Shown here: positions 14,001 to 24,506 of the stretch, piece by piece
Numbering within the stretch: position 1 is the first letter of the stretch
How the letters are laid out: every line of letters begins with the position of its first letter
Source of the DNA: Cymodocea nodosa
Taxonomy: Eukaryota > Streptophyta > Magnoliopsida > Alismatales > Cymodoceaceae
NCBI GenBank assembly: GCA_036874045.1
Contig: CM072336.1
Coordinates: 26,425,501-26,489,500, forward strand
Length of the DNA: 64,000 nucleotides
Direction: 5' to 3'
Notes under the pieces: generated by a model
Database searches by the model: none
Seen by the model: only the letters and a program-made list of their open reading frames with translations
Told to the model about the DNA's origin: nothing
Position numbers and translations under genes: made by a program

Positions 14001-17000
14001 TTATACTGATAAATGCGATTATGCACCTATGTGCGTGTGGCTGGACTAACCTTTGTATAACTTTTAATTATGCAACAAATAACAATATAATAAATATAAG
14101 ATTAACATTGTAACAACAATTATTTACGTACTCATCTAAATATATTATACACACTAAATTTTCAACTTTAAAAAAAGCACTTAAAGATTCATTTCTTGTT
14201 AGATCTAACACCAGATGGCTAAAACAGAACAAGGATGTGTCTAAAAGCCTAGTAAATTATCCTGCATGGCAGCAGAATCCATCTCTAACTTTGCATTTAC
14301 TGTTATCATTGCAAAGTGTGTATGTTTAGAATGATAATGTTGACTGGAACATTATCAGGACTTTTTTAGTTTAATAAAATAAGCTCAAAAATAAAAAATT
14401 TGAAACAAATAAGCTCACTTATCCCAGCTTTTGGTTTCAAAACTTGATTTGATTTTCTTAGTTTGGGGTTTATTTTAGCTCTGCCTATTTTGTTACAATT
14501 GAAGTTTTTTCCTTTTGATAACATTTCTATCATTGTTTTCTTTAAAAAAAAATTGTGGTTGATATCATGATATTCATGTGGTGTATTTTTAGGTGCCAAG
14601 TGTTCCACCTGTTTCAATGCCACAGCCTGCTCTGAGACCTTTCATTCCTGCAACACCAGCTGCACTGAAAAATGTAGAACAGTACCAGACACCAACCTTG
14701 GGCTCTCAGCTGTATTCGGTTTGTTTACACTTCCATTTCTTTCTATTTCTTTACAATTCAATTTACTGGGAGACCTTCACATGGTGGCAAAGGCCTCCAT
14801 GCTTTATCTTGAGAATGCTCCAAACGAATGTGATAATTTATGTTTTTGTTGCAGGGAGGTGTGCCCTCAGCTTATCAACCTGGACAACCTGGACAACCTG
14901 GACAAGGTACACTTGGTGGTGGTGGTGGTCCGACTGCAACTATTCCAAGCATGGCATTTGGTCAATCAGTGACATCGGCACCAACACCTGGGGGTTTTTC
15001 CCCAGTAACAAATCCAGGTTTTGTTCAAAGTAGTGGGGGTTTTACCGCAGTAACAAATCCAGGTTTTGTTCAGGGTAGTGGTGGTTTTAACCCAGTAACA
15101 AATCCCGGTTTTGTTCAGAGCAGTGGTGGTTTTACCCCAGTAACAAATCCAGGTTTTGTTCAGAGCAGTGGTGGTTTTACCCCAGTAACAAATCCAGGTT
15201 TTGTTCAGAGTACTGGTCGTGGTCCAGTCCAACCATCTAGCCCTACACAGGCTACTCATACACAAACAGTTAGTGCACCACCAGCCCCACCACCTACAGT
15301 TCAGACAGTTGACACATCAAATGTAACTGGTAATTTGAACTTCCATTTAATACAGCCTTTATGTTGTATGCATCCACTATAGGCTGTAAATAGTCTAATT
15401 CCATCAGTCATTTTACATGAAACTACGGTTTTTACTTAAAGTGTAGTTTTTTGAGGGGAAAATGGGATTTCTGAACACAGCATAGTAACATGTGTGTTGA
15501 ATTTCAGTTTTAGGGGTCAACCAAAAATATCGAATACAGAATCTTAGGCTAGACACATGCTCTGCACGATTCTTTATTTCTTTTTGAGCAGTTATTGTTC
15601 ATTTTTTATTTATGGTACGTATTTTATTAGATAGGTACATTTCCATAGTACCTACGGAAGAAGACTAAGAACAGGAGAAATTCGTTGCTTCTAATAGGTA
15701 AAATCTATAGCCAAAAAGAAATTTATAGTTCAACTTTATTTTCTTGGTTTTGGTCCTACAATTTTAAGATATGGATTTGTATGTACATAAATAGTATTAA
15801 GATAAGTGGGAAAAGCCAATAATGTATTCCTTGCATGTGTTGCAAAATCTAAATCTTCTTTTTATTTCCTTTTTTTGAAAATCCCTTTCAATCCAATGTG
15901 AAATATCTTCATTTTGAAAAGGACAAATGTTAAAGCCTTTCTACTATGATCTTCACGAAATATATTTTTTATTCTTAGACCACCACAATATAACGTATTT
16001 ATGTAAAAACAACATAGAGGAGGAATTCACGATTATTTATTTTCTTATCAATTCATTATTTTGGTGTGTATTAGAAAGAGGAGTACCTATAGGATTTATT
16101 GATATTATAAAGAACATTTATAAAAGAGCAGTGTATTAAAATTATAATAGTAAAAACTAAAGAATTTCTAATACACATAGGTTTACACCAAGGATCCTCT
16201 TTTAAGTCTATACATGTTTATTTTAGTTATGGATGAAATAATAAAAAAATTCAAGGAGAAATACCTTAGTACATGATATTTGTTGATAACATAGTTTTAG
16301 TTGACGAAAGTAAGGGTAGAGTTAGTTTTAAATTAGTATTATATAGAGATACTTAAGAATCTAAATGATTTAGATTAAGTGGGTGAAAAACTGAACATAT
16401 GAAGTGTATATTTAACAAAAATAGGAATAATAATAAAAGTATATAATTAGATGACCATGAGATTCATAAAAATAAGACATTTAAATACTTCAGATCTGTA
16501 ATAAGTAACAATAGAGAAATTATAAAAGATTTTATTTATAGAATTGCTTCGTAAATATTATGTGATAGGAGAATACCCTTAAAATTAAAATAGAAATTCT
16601 ATAAAATTACTATTCACTTGGCTATACTTTATATGATAGGAAATATACTATAAGTGCTTAAGATTTATAATAATAATGGAAAAATTATAGGAGATGTTAT
16701 TCATAGGATTAAAGTAAGGTAGATGAAGTGGGGAAATGCATTTGCAATGTTATATAATAGGAGGATATTCTTAAAACTAAAAGGAAAATTCCAAATTTTT
16801 GTAGTGCAAGAAGATGTAAATAGTATAAATTTTGTGTATTTAATGACTAATGAGTCATGCATCAAATGACTTTGGTGTTCATCTTATAAAGGCGACCAAC
16901 TCTAAGTTGACAAAGACTATGTGATTTCATACTTCTTACCAATGTTTAAATCTTAATGACTACAGTTTCTTATCAATTTCAAAAAAAAAAATAAAAGTAT

Positions 17001-20000
17001 AATAACTCGAAATGTTCTCATTTTTCATAGAATTAGTAGAGACAATAAAGGTAATTTATGTGATACCTAAGGAAAATGACAGTGAGGTCATACTGTGATG
17101 ACAACTCAACTTGTTTAATCTGTTTGATATTTTACACACCATAAAAGTCCTATGGCGAACTATCCAAAATAAAATTATATAACAATAGTTTGATATCGTA
17201 TATACACATATATTGAATATATATGATTTTTTTATTTGAGTTGGCAAGTCATATATTGGTGAAATGGGCCAGCCCATTTATAATTGAAATTCATTTAATC
17301 TCAGTTAGGTTCATGGTTCATAATCTATTTTTATCGTCCTTATTGTTGGACATTAGTCATAGATATGTAACATTTCTTTTGGTTTGACGATGGTAATGTG
17401 TTGTCAAAGTAACATGTCTATAACCCATAGGAATTCTGCCCTTTCTGTTGTTAAGACCGAGAGTTTCACTTAATTACATGGTTGCCTTAATGATTTCAGT
17501 GTCTGAATTGTTTTGCATTTTTTATATTCAAACTGCCTTATCCTTATCTTGTTTTTTTAGTGACTTTAAATATTGTTCCATTTCTTATTGTGTCTTTTTG
17601 CAGCTGAGCTTCGACCTGTCATTACAACCTTGACGAGGCTGTACAATGAGACATCAGAAGCTCTTGGAGGTTCACGTGCAAATCCAGCTAAAAAGCGGGA
17701 AATAGATGACAATTCAAAGAAAATTGGATCACTGTTTGCAAAACTTAATAATCAGGATATATCCTCCAATGCATCTTCTAAACTTGTTCAACTATGTCTG
17801 GCTTTGGATAATGCAGATTTTCCTGGTGCCTTGCATGTTCAGGTATCCCCGTAGACCTTGCTTGTAATCTTGACAATATCACAACCATGGTTGTTATGGT
17901 TGGTGCCTAGGCACTGCATAGGCCCCCATTTACAAAATGAATGCTGGACATTTCTATGCCAGTTCTTTTTAAGCTGGATCTTTATCAGATCCAGAAATGG
18001 ATCCAGCAAAGATCCATAGTTTTAAGGATATCACGATATTTGTTTTTGTTCTGATTTTTTATTTAATTAAGGCGGTTTTTTGAATTTTATTTAAATTAAA
18101 ATGCTGATTTTTAGTTGTGTTTGGTCTCCTAATGTATTTAAACTTATTTCATGTTCTTATATATAGTTTCTTCCTTGCTTTTAGTTATTTTTGATTTTCT
18201 ACCGAGTAATTATATAATTTCAGTTGTTTAGTATTTTACTATTAAGTATTTTTTGCTTGAGATTTTACTGCTAAATATTAATATCATGTCACTGATTTTT
18301 AGTACCTAATCTCTTTGTGGTTTATTATGTTCAATGTCTAAAATAAAGTTACTAATTCTTTAGTCTCTCTCTATATATACAAGTGCAATATATATGTATA
18401 TAATACTGCTACATGTTATTTTAAGTCTAAAAGTTAGATGCCTAGCAACCTGAGGCCAATGCCTTGTTCCTTGTAACTTGATCACTGATATGTCAGAATT
18501 TATCCATGACTGTTTGCACAAAAAGAAGTGAGAGCTAACCATGGAACTGTTGAGAACATGTGAGTGTTCGCTAATCTGACAGTTAAAGAAAAAATTATAA
18601 AGTGAATGTTGTTAGTACTTATTGTATAAGATCCATTTATGCATAAATGGATCCTGAATTATATATAGTCTCTTGGTCTCTTGTACTACAAGAATATACA
18701 TTGAAAAATAAAAGATCGATCTTCTTCAACTTGGTATCAGAGCCACTGGAATCTCCTCCGCCAGTCCTCCTTTCCCTAGTTAGCATCGACATCTTCTCCT
18801 TTTTCCTTTTTTTGGTAAAAGATCAAACTTCTCCCAGACTCTCGTCGTTGCATCTCGTTGTTCAGGAGACTCCTGACTCTAGGAGTCGTTCCCATGGCCA
18901 GCATTGATGAGTCGTCGGGCTGACCATGAGTAGGAACATCGTGGCTCGACTCAACTTTCCCGGTAGGAGTCCACTGCCGGTCATCTATAGGAGTCCTTTT
19001 GCAACCATCATTGTGAAGCCATCGTCGTTCGAGTAGCTACAGTGCAAGTGAACTATCGATCATCCTTTGTTGGTCATCCCACTACTGTCTGTTAGAGAAC
19101 TGTGAGGAATCAACAGTAGCAACGGATTGTTTGTCGATGCCCTAATTTACCAAGATTGTGTGCTTCGTTTGTCCACCGTTTACCGTCGTTAGAAAGCAGG
19201 AAGTGTTGCAACAGATGTCAGGAAGCGTTGTGTGCATTGTTTGTTAGGAAGCACTGTTGGACTATTTGTAATGGACTGGTTGTGTGCATTGTTTATAAGA
19301 AAGCTCGTCCGGAAGTGTTGCAATGGACTATCAGGAAGCATGCTTTGTTTATTAGCTTTGTTTGTGTGTTAGCTTAAAATGGCCTCATTAGGAAGCTCCA
19401 CTACAACCACCTATTCTTCTTCTGGCCGTGGAAGTGATTTGTTGATAAGAAACTTCTCGGGAGTCTTAGAAAAATTAAATGGACCTAACTACCTCTTATG
19501 GGCATCAAACTTTGAAAGGATTGTGATTGCTCATCGGAAAGAACAACACTTGTTCTGCCATTCGCCTGATGACAACTCAGTCGAGTATAGAGATTGGTAC
19601 ACCGATGATGCGGCCATCAGTTCCCAGATGTTGTCCAGTATAGAGCCCCAGATTTCCTGTGGCGTTTCGATGATGAAGACCTTTAAGGAGATATAGGACA
19701 ATCTTTGTCAGACCTATGGTCATGAGAAGAACATCTCTATGGTTTTTCAGGTTTATGAGGCCTTATTTCGGCTCTAACAAGGTGATTAATATTGTCAGGA
19801 ACATTATAGTACCTTTCGAGGACTAATAAATGAACTTAACATTTATCAGCCTCCCACCTCTGATATTAGTACTTTCAGACGATATAGGGAGGAACTTGCT
19901 GTGACATTCTATATTGTCAGTCTCAATCCAGAGGTGGCGTCTTAGATTCGAGGACATGTATTGGGCGTTGATAGAATGCTAGATTTAGTTGAGACTTTTT

Positions 20001-23000
20001 CCAAGGTCATGCATGTTTCCACTTAAACATGCCCAGGATCTACTCCTATTCACACCGAGCAGTCTGCTCTTGTGGTCTCTAGTAGTCGTGGACGTGAGTG
20101 TACTAGAGGTTGAAATGACCGCCAATGACCCAAATGTCAGTGGTGTGAGCATTTTGGGCACAAATCTGAAAAATGCTGGGACAAATTTCCTCATTTGAAG
20201 TCATCTCCTCTAGCCAATCTCAATATGCATTCCTCTAGTATGGCTAATGCAGACTCAGGTCAGATGGTTATCATCTCTTAGTTCAACTACAAGCGCCTCC
20301 TTCAGTCACAAGGAACTACACCTATAGCTATGGGAGCTCAAACCACTCCATCTTCTCATCCAAGTACTAGTACCACATTGATTGATTCTAGTGATGACCT
20401 TTAGATTATAGATTCAGGAGCCTCTTCACACATCTCAAGTACATCTTCTTATTTGATCGCCTAAATACTATTATTAACAAGTCAACTGTTACCATTGCTA
20501 ATGGTCGTTGATGTCATGTTTCTGGTCAAGGGGAAGTTCAAGCCTCCTCCTGACTAAGACTAAATGATGTCTTTTATGTACCTGAATTTTCATTCAATTT
20601 CTTATCTATTGGTGCCATTACTATTTAGTTACAATGTTCAGTTACTTTCTACCCTTTTCATGTTACCTTTCAAGACTTGTAGATGGGACAGAGGATTGGT
20701 TTGGGCCGTAGATAGAAGATTGATGAGGTGTACTTGCTGGTTTGTGACGATGTTCCTTGTGGGTTGATTGTGTGCTTGTCAAGTACAGACATTTTAGTTT
20801 TGTGGCATCACCGCTTGGGTCATCCATCATGGGCCAAACTTCGTTAAGCTCTCTTATGGATGTCTGTTCCTTTTTTTGACTGTAAGTCCTATTAGGTTGG
20901 GAAACATCATTGTGCTACGTTTAAGCACATTCATCTTACGTCATCTACTAGTATATTTGAATTTGTCCATTATGATATTTGGGGTCCTAGTCTTGATGTG
21001 GCTCACACTCTCTTAGTTTATATGTAGGTTTTGAAGTACCTCTAGTTTGATGTTGTTCTTGCTGTTACGTATTTGATCAATAGGATGCCCTTAACATCCT
21101 TGGGAGGCACTATCCCTATTTAGTGTCTTGCCCTTGAAATCAAACTTTTTCCTATTACTTCTTGTGTGTTTGAATGTGTTGTTTTTGTTCAAAATCTATC
21201 CCTAAGGCTAGATAAGTTATCTCCCAAGTCTATCAAGTGCATGTTTGTAGGGTACTCTCGTACTCAGAAGGGGTATCGAGTGTATTACCCTCCAACTAGG
21301 AAATATCATACTTCTATGGATGTGACATTCTTTGAGTCTCAGTCCTACATTATTTTCACGAAAACTTCTCTAATAGGTTCTATTACTGAGAGTATTTCTC
21401 CTCCTCTGTTGAGTCCTCTTCCTCATGCCACAGAATTTGAAAATATTAACACCAATGATGTTGATGCGACCCTAGGTACTTATGCCATAGAATCTGGAAA
21501 CATGCCTGTACAAGACACAAATGATCAACCTACGTATTAGGTATATCGTCGAAGACCGCGACCTCTAGCTCTGCCTACATCTCCTTCTTTCACTACTCAT
21601 ATCAATGAGTCTACTTCCTTGTTACCTAATGATATCTTACTTATTGCCTTACGAAAGGAGACTCGCTCATGCACACATCCATTATCTCATGTTGTCTCTT
21701 ATGCTAACCTGAATTCCACTTTTCGTACCTTTACTCTATCCATTACTTCTAAACATTTACCTAAGGATCATCATGAGGTACTCTAAATACTTCATTGGAA
21801 GGCAGCTATGGATGAAGAAATAGATACTCTACTCTCTCGTAGTACTTGGGATCTGATTCCTTGTTTTGATGGAGGCAATGTAGTTTTATGCAAGTAGGTC
21901 TACACCATCAAACGTCGCCCAGATGGTTCTATTGACCGATATAAGGCACAATTGATGGTTAGAGGATTCTCCCAAGAGTATGGTGTTGATTACTCTGAGA
22001 CCTTTTCTCCTGTTGCCTACTTTGATTCCATTTGTGTAATTCTATCTATAGCTATGAATAAGTTATGAGGGTTGTCACAACCTGATGTCAAGACACTTTC
22101 CTATATGGAGATCTTAATGAACAGGTTTTTATGGAACAACCCCTTGGTTATGTTGATCAGAAGAACAATCAAGTTTGTTTGCTTAACAAGGTGATTTATG
22201 GACTTAAGTAGAGTCCAAAGGTCTGGTTTGAAAAATTTAGCAGTGTTATGTTGAATCATAGGTTTGATAGCTGTAGGGTTGATTACTCTGTCTTTATCAA
22301 GCGTATTGACAAGGGAGTTGTTATTCTTACAGTATATGTTGATAACATGCTTCTAGCAGGTGATGATCCTCAAGGTATAGAAAAGACAACGATTTCTTTA
22401 AAGAACATTTACTACAAAGGACATGGGATCCCTGAGATACTTCCTTAGTATTGAGCTAACATATTCCAGAGGGCGTCTATCACTATCTCAAATGAAGTAT
22501 ACATTGGATTTGTTAAAAGAAACCAGCCTTGAAGGTTACAAACCGGAGCGTATTTCTATAGAACAAAATCATTCTTTTTGGGATGAAGATTCTCCTCTCT
22601 TTGAAGATATAGGGAGATATAAATGGCTAGTGGGAAAATTGATCTATTTGATTGTGACAAGACTGGATATCTCTTGTATTGTTAGTCTACTCAATCAGTT
22701 CATGCATGCTCTGAAACATGTCTATTGGCAAGGAGCTCTTCGTGTTCTCACCTATATCAAAAATGTCTTGGGAAATGGCCTTCTATATCAAAAACATGGA
22801 CACTTGAATGTTGAAGGGTATTTTGATGTTAGTTATACAGGAGACAAAGTTGATAGAAAGTCTATTTCTGGATTTTGTACTTATCTTGGTGGAAATCTAA
22901 TTACCTGGCAAAGCAAGAAATAAAATGTGGTCTCCATGTCAAGTGCAGAAGTTGAGTATCGAGCAGTCTCAAACTACCACAGAGCTTATTTGGTTAAAGG

Positions 23001-24506
23001 CATTATTATAGGAACTACAAATTAATGTGAACTTACCTATTCCTATGCATTGTGATAATCAAACAACCATTTATATCGCCAATAATCCTACCTTTCATGA
23101 AAGGACGAAGCATGTCGAGATTGACTGTCATTTTATTAGAGACTATGTGGCCAGAGGGATCATCTCTACACCTTTCATTCGATCTACTTACTGATATTTT
23201 CACTAAGGGGTTTGGTGCTAATGTTTTTGAAAATCTTTGCTACAAGTTAGGCATGTTTGATATATATGTTCTAACTTGAAAGGGTGTGTTAGTACTTAAT
23301 GTATAAGATCCATTTATGCATAGGATCCATTTATGCATAAATGGATCCTGAACTGTATATAGTCTCTTGGTCTCTTGTACTGCAAGAATATACATTGAAA
23401 AATAAAAGATCGATCTTCTTCAACTAATGTAAATAGGAATTTACTGTTGTGTTACAAGATGGTATAACGTGGTCAATGTGTCTTGAGAAATAAGTGAGTT
23501 GGGTTCAATTTTTTACCTCAGAAGAAAATGTGAGAGAAATTTCTAATGTTTTATAATTTTGTTATCTATTGTGTTTTTTTCCTTGCATATTGAGATTATG
23601 ACTTGAATTGTTGTTAGTTATTATATTTTTTCAACATTGTTATCTATTGTGTCAGTGATTACAGATATCCAATACAATTATCTTTAGAATCTGAGGTTTT
23701 GTACCATTGGTCAAGGAAAATGTTGTTTCATAGCAATGTTAATGCTTCCCAAAATATGATATTAGGCACCATGAGTGTGATTTCTTTTGTTTTTTGATGC
23801 TTGCATGTGATTATTCATCAGCTGTTTTTAGAATTATATCTTGCCATTTCAGGCAATTTCTTGTGATATTTTATGATTTGGTCCATTGGTTGTAGTTCTG
23901 ATTCTGTAGGGATTGCATGATTTTAGTCGTATTATTAGTGTGAACAATTCATTGGTTGAAACTTGAAACTTATCATCCGCAAAGCCATTGCCCAATTTGG
24001 TTTCGTTTATAGCTCGGAAGAGAAGTTGTCCACTTCTCCTTATTACTTTTTTTAATTTTTTGTTATTTTATTACTTTTCTTGCACAACTGAAGTTGTAAA
24101 AGAGTTTCATAAATTTCCTTGGTTCTGGTTGCGAAAATTTAGTTGCAGTTTTTTTCACTTTTTTTACAAAATTCAGTTGAAAAAATACAACTGCTTCTGT
24201 GGTATTTTATTTTAACAGCTACAAGAATTTGTGCCACAAGTCACTACGGTTAACAGATGACCACCACAGAAAATTGTGTATTTTCTTCATTTTTGTAGTA
24301 TTTTAACGTCTCCATCTCCATGGTTGTAATTCAAATTTTTGAGTGATGATGCCCATCCCTTTCATATGTTACTGGAAAAAAATATTCTTATCCAAAGTAC
24401 CGATTGGCAGGTTGTTTTGACTACGACCGAGTGGGACGAGTGCAATTTCTGGCTTGCAGCACTGAAGAGAATGATAAAGACAAGGCAAAGCATGAGACCT
24501 CATTAG
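2022..24506 (+). CDS. SEC31: SEC31, COPII outer-coat protein (5'-partial)
   Basis: Sec31 pairs with Sec13 to form the outer cage of COPII vesicles leaving the ER. Fifteen coding exons are seen: 2022-2119, 2224-2343, 2781-2826, 8017-8135, 8208-8335, 8431-8950, 9106-9198, 9286-9471, 9554-9764, 10856-10947, 11034-11237, 14593-14718, 14855-15329, 17604-17842, 24411-24506. All have GT-AG borders and joined they read 916 residues without a stop. Residues 1-87 are the end of the WD40 propeller ([29 protein letters not shown]). About 283-505 is the helical ancestral-coatomer-type solenoid ([34 protein letters not shown]). 508-805 is Pro/Gln-rich linker. 806-916 is the C-terminal helical domain ([31 protein letters not shown]). 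The N-terminal blades are missing only because the window starts inside the gene. Odd points: introns of 5.2 kb (2827-8016) and 6.6 kb (17843-24410), the latter carrying a Copia insertion, and a 15-residue tandem repeat in exon 14855-15329. Confidence 0.95.
2945..3540. repeat. Degenerate two-copy tandem repeat, about 297-bp period, TTGAC-rich
   Basis: The block from about 2945 returns from about 3242: ttaagtt at 2974 and 3271, followed in both copies by dttagtnattaaattac-like and then a gtgt(tgac/caac)(a/g)tgtgtc stretch. Both copies are packed with TGTTGAC/GTTGACA words. It lies inside the SEC31 intron. Boundaries are approximate because the copies have diverged. Confidence 0.6.
5420..5660 (+). 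pseudogene. LINE reverse-transcriptase C-terminal zinc-binding (zf-RVT) remnant
   Basis: Two frames carry pieces of the zf-RVT module that follows RNase H-like regions of plant LINEs. The first piece is [20 protein letters not shown], near 5460-5520. The second, after a frame change, is [19 protein letters not shown], near 5555-5610, with the expected C-x2-C…H…C spacing, then [11 protein letters not shown] frameshift and stops show that it is dead. I see no RT domain upstream, so it is a 3' piece. Confidence 0.65.
5740..6910 (+). repeat. Short direct repeat about 1.1 kb apart
   Basis: Bases near 5746-5780 read [13 protein letters not shown] and bases near 6864-6900 read [13 protein letters not shown] in forward frames. 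The similarity covers about 40 bases at DNA level. The family is not recognised; it may be two fragments of one transposon. Confidence 0.4.
10576..10805 (+). mobile_element. Degenerate tRNA-derived SINE (Au-SINE-like)
   Basis: The order of motifs matches plant Au-type SINEs. A head ggccttgatgtaatggtaaag carries the A-box-like tRNA segment, gaggtcacaagttcaaa the B-box-like segment. A body follows (aaggttgctt…ccccatgcctcac…gggaatcttgtacact). The A-box half appears duplicated (10591-10620 and 10627-10655). It lies in the SEC31 intron 5' of exon 10856 and is old, with many C-to-T changes. The family is named from memory of the motif order. Confidence 0.6.
11640..12230 (+). pseudogene. Decayed LINE reverse-transcriptase fragment
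   Basis: Broken frames carry the RT palm of a plant LINE: a KVYDRVPR motif near 11815-11840, a GEKLGNFQ strand piece, then a motif-C region in which FADD is now LLIT, near 12065-12105 (…cttggtgcatgttatttgttgataacatag). There are several stops and frame changes. It lies in the SEC31 intron between exons 11034-11237 and 14593-14718. A second copy of the same family is at 15927-16560. Confidence 0.7.
12233..12350. repeat. 35-bp minisatellite, about 3.4 copies
   Basis: Units start at 12233, 12266, 12302 and 12337 (partial). Each begins aaagtatgatgaat and continues ggtcttcttgacagtaca. The array sits directly after the LINE fragment, so it may be a LINE-associated 3' tail expansion. Confidence 0.75.
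13160..13400 (-). mobile_element. 5' end of a minus-strand LTR element (PBS and LTR remnant)
   Basis: On the minus strand, tggtatcaaaacctagg near 13235-13253 matches the tRNA-Met primer-binding consensus, which is placed just inside an LTR. The flanking 13254-13340 (…ttgatgtttcatta…tatagaggtcacatt) resembles 1000-1080 near the left edge. No partner LTR was found, so it is truncated. Confidence 0.4.
14990..15214 (+). repeat. In-frame 45-bp tandem repeat in SEC31 exon (5 copies)
   Basis: Five units of exactly 45 bases begin at 14990, 15035, 15080, 15125 and 15170. Each encodes GGF(S/T/N)(P/A)VTNPGFVQ(S/G)(S/T), 15 residues. All copies keep the frame. Units 3, 4 and 5 are almost identical at DNA level, so the last rounds of duplication are recent. 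The repeat lies in the Pro-rich linker between the solenoid and the C-terminal domain. Confidence 0.95.
15927..16805 (+). pseudogene. Second LINE RT fragment, with an internally duplicated 3' part
   Basis: Pieces of the same LINE as 11640-12230 are visible: [20 protein letters not shown] near 16055-16130, the motif-C region near 16255-16310 ([11 protein letters not shown]), then DRRIPLKLK near 16565-16590. A second copy of the last part is [12 protein letters not shown] near 16755-16785. The passage around [13 protein letters not shown] (from about 16507) recurs as [13 protein letters not shown] (from about 16674). Stops and frame changes are frequent. It lies in the SEC31 intron before exon 17604. 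Confidence 0.7.
18610..18731 (+). repeat. 5' LTR of Copia element
   Basis: 122 bp, starting TGTTAGTACTT and ending CTTCTTCAACT. It contains an inverted repeat around gatccatttatgcataaatggatc. It differs from the 3' LTR by four substitutions and lacks a 17-bp duplication found there. Confidence 0.93.
18732..18743 (+). other. Copia primer-binding site (tRNA-Met)
   Basis: TGGTATCAGAGC is the exact complement expected for the 3' end of plant initiator tRNA-Met. It directly abuts the LTR, which fixes the LTR border. Confidence 0.92.
19379..23279 (+). pseudogene. Copia gag-pol, inactivated
   Basis: Gag begins at 19379 ([20 protein letters not shown]) and hits its first stop at 19694. Further on are the protease motif IIDSGASSH near 20405-20435 and the pre-integrase motif [10 protein letters not shown] near 20800-20830. 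Most of the integrase core is missing: the frame jumps from HYDIWGP to VTYLINRMP between about 20985 and 21065. The RT catalytic box near 22335-22350 reads YVDN instead of YVDD. The RNase H end [10 protein letters not shown] is near 22940-22970. At least ten stops sit where Copia proteins normally have Gln or Trp, as expected from C-to-T or G-to-A decay of methylated DNA. It cannot make active enzymes. Confidence 0.9.
23287..23425 (+). repeat. 3' LTR of Copia element
   Basis: 139 bp. It is the same as the 5' LTR apart from four substitutions and a 17-bp internal duplication (gcataggatccatttat) near 23311-23335. Confidence 0.93.

Larger units (their letters stand above)
18605..23430 (+). mobile_element. 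Copia LTR retrotransposon, defective, with TSD
   Basis: The element runs 18610-23425 and is flanked by a perfect 5-bp target duplication AATGT (18605-18609 and 23426-23430). LTRs are short (122 and 139 bp) and end TG…CT. The primer-binding site TGGTATCAGAGC (initiator tRNA-Met) starts right after the 5' LTR at 18732. A purine tract gaaagggtg (23278-23286) precedes the 3' LTR. The internal order gag, integrase, RT, RNase H is Copia-type. It inserted in the sense direction into the last SEC31 intron, enlarging it to 6.6 kb. The exon frame on both sides is intact. Confidence 0.95.

Noticed and set aside
14966..15265. 99-codon minus-strand frame with a repeated [15 protein letters not shown] motif
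   Set aside because: It is the antisense of the SEC31 45-bp repeat. The periodicity comes from the coding strand.
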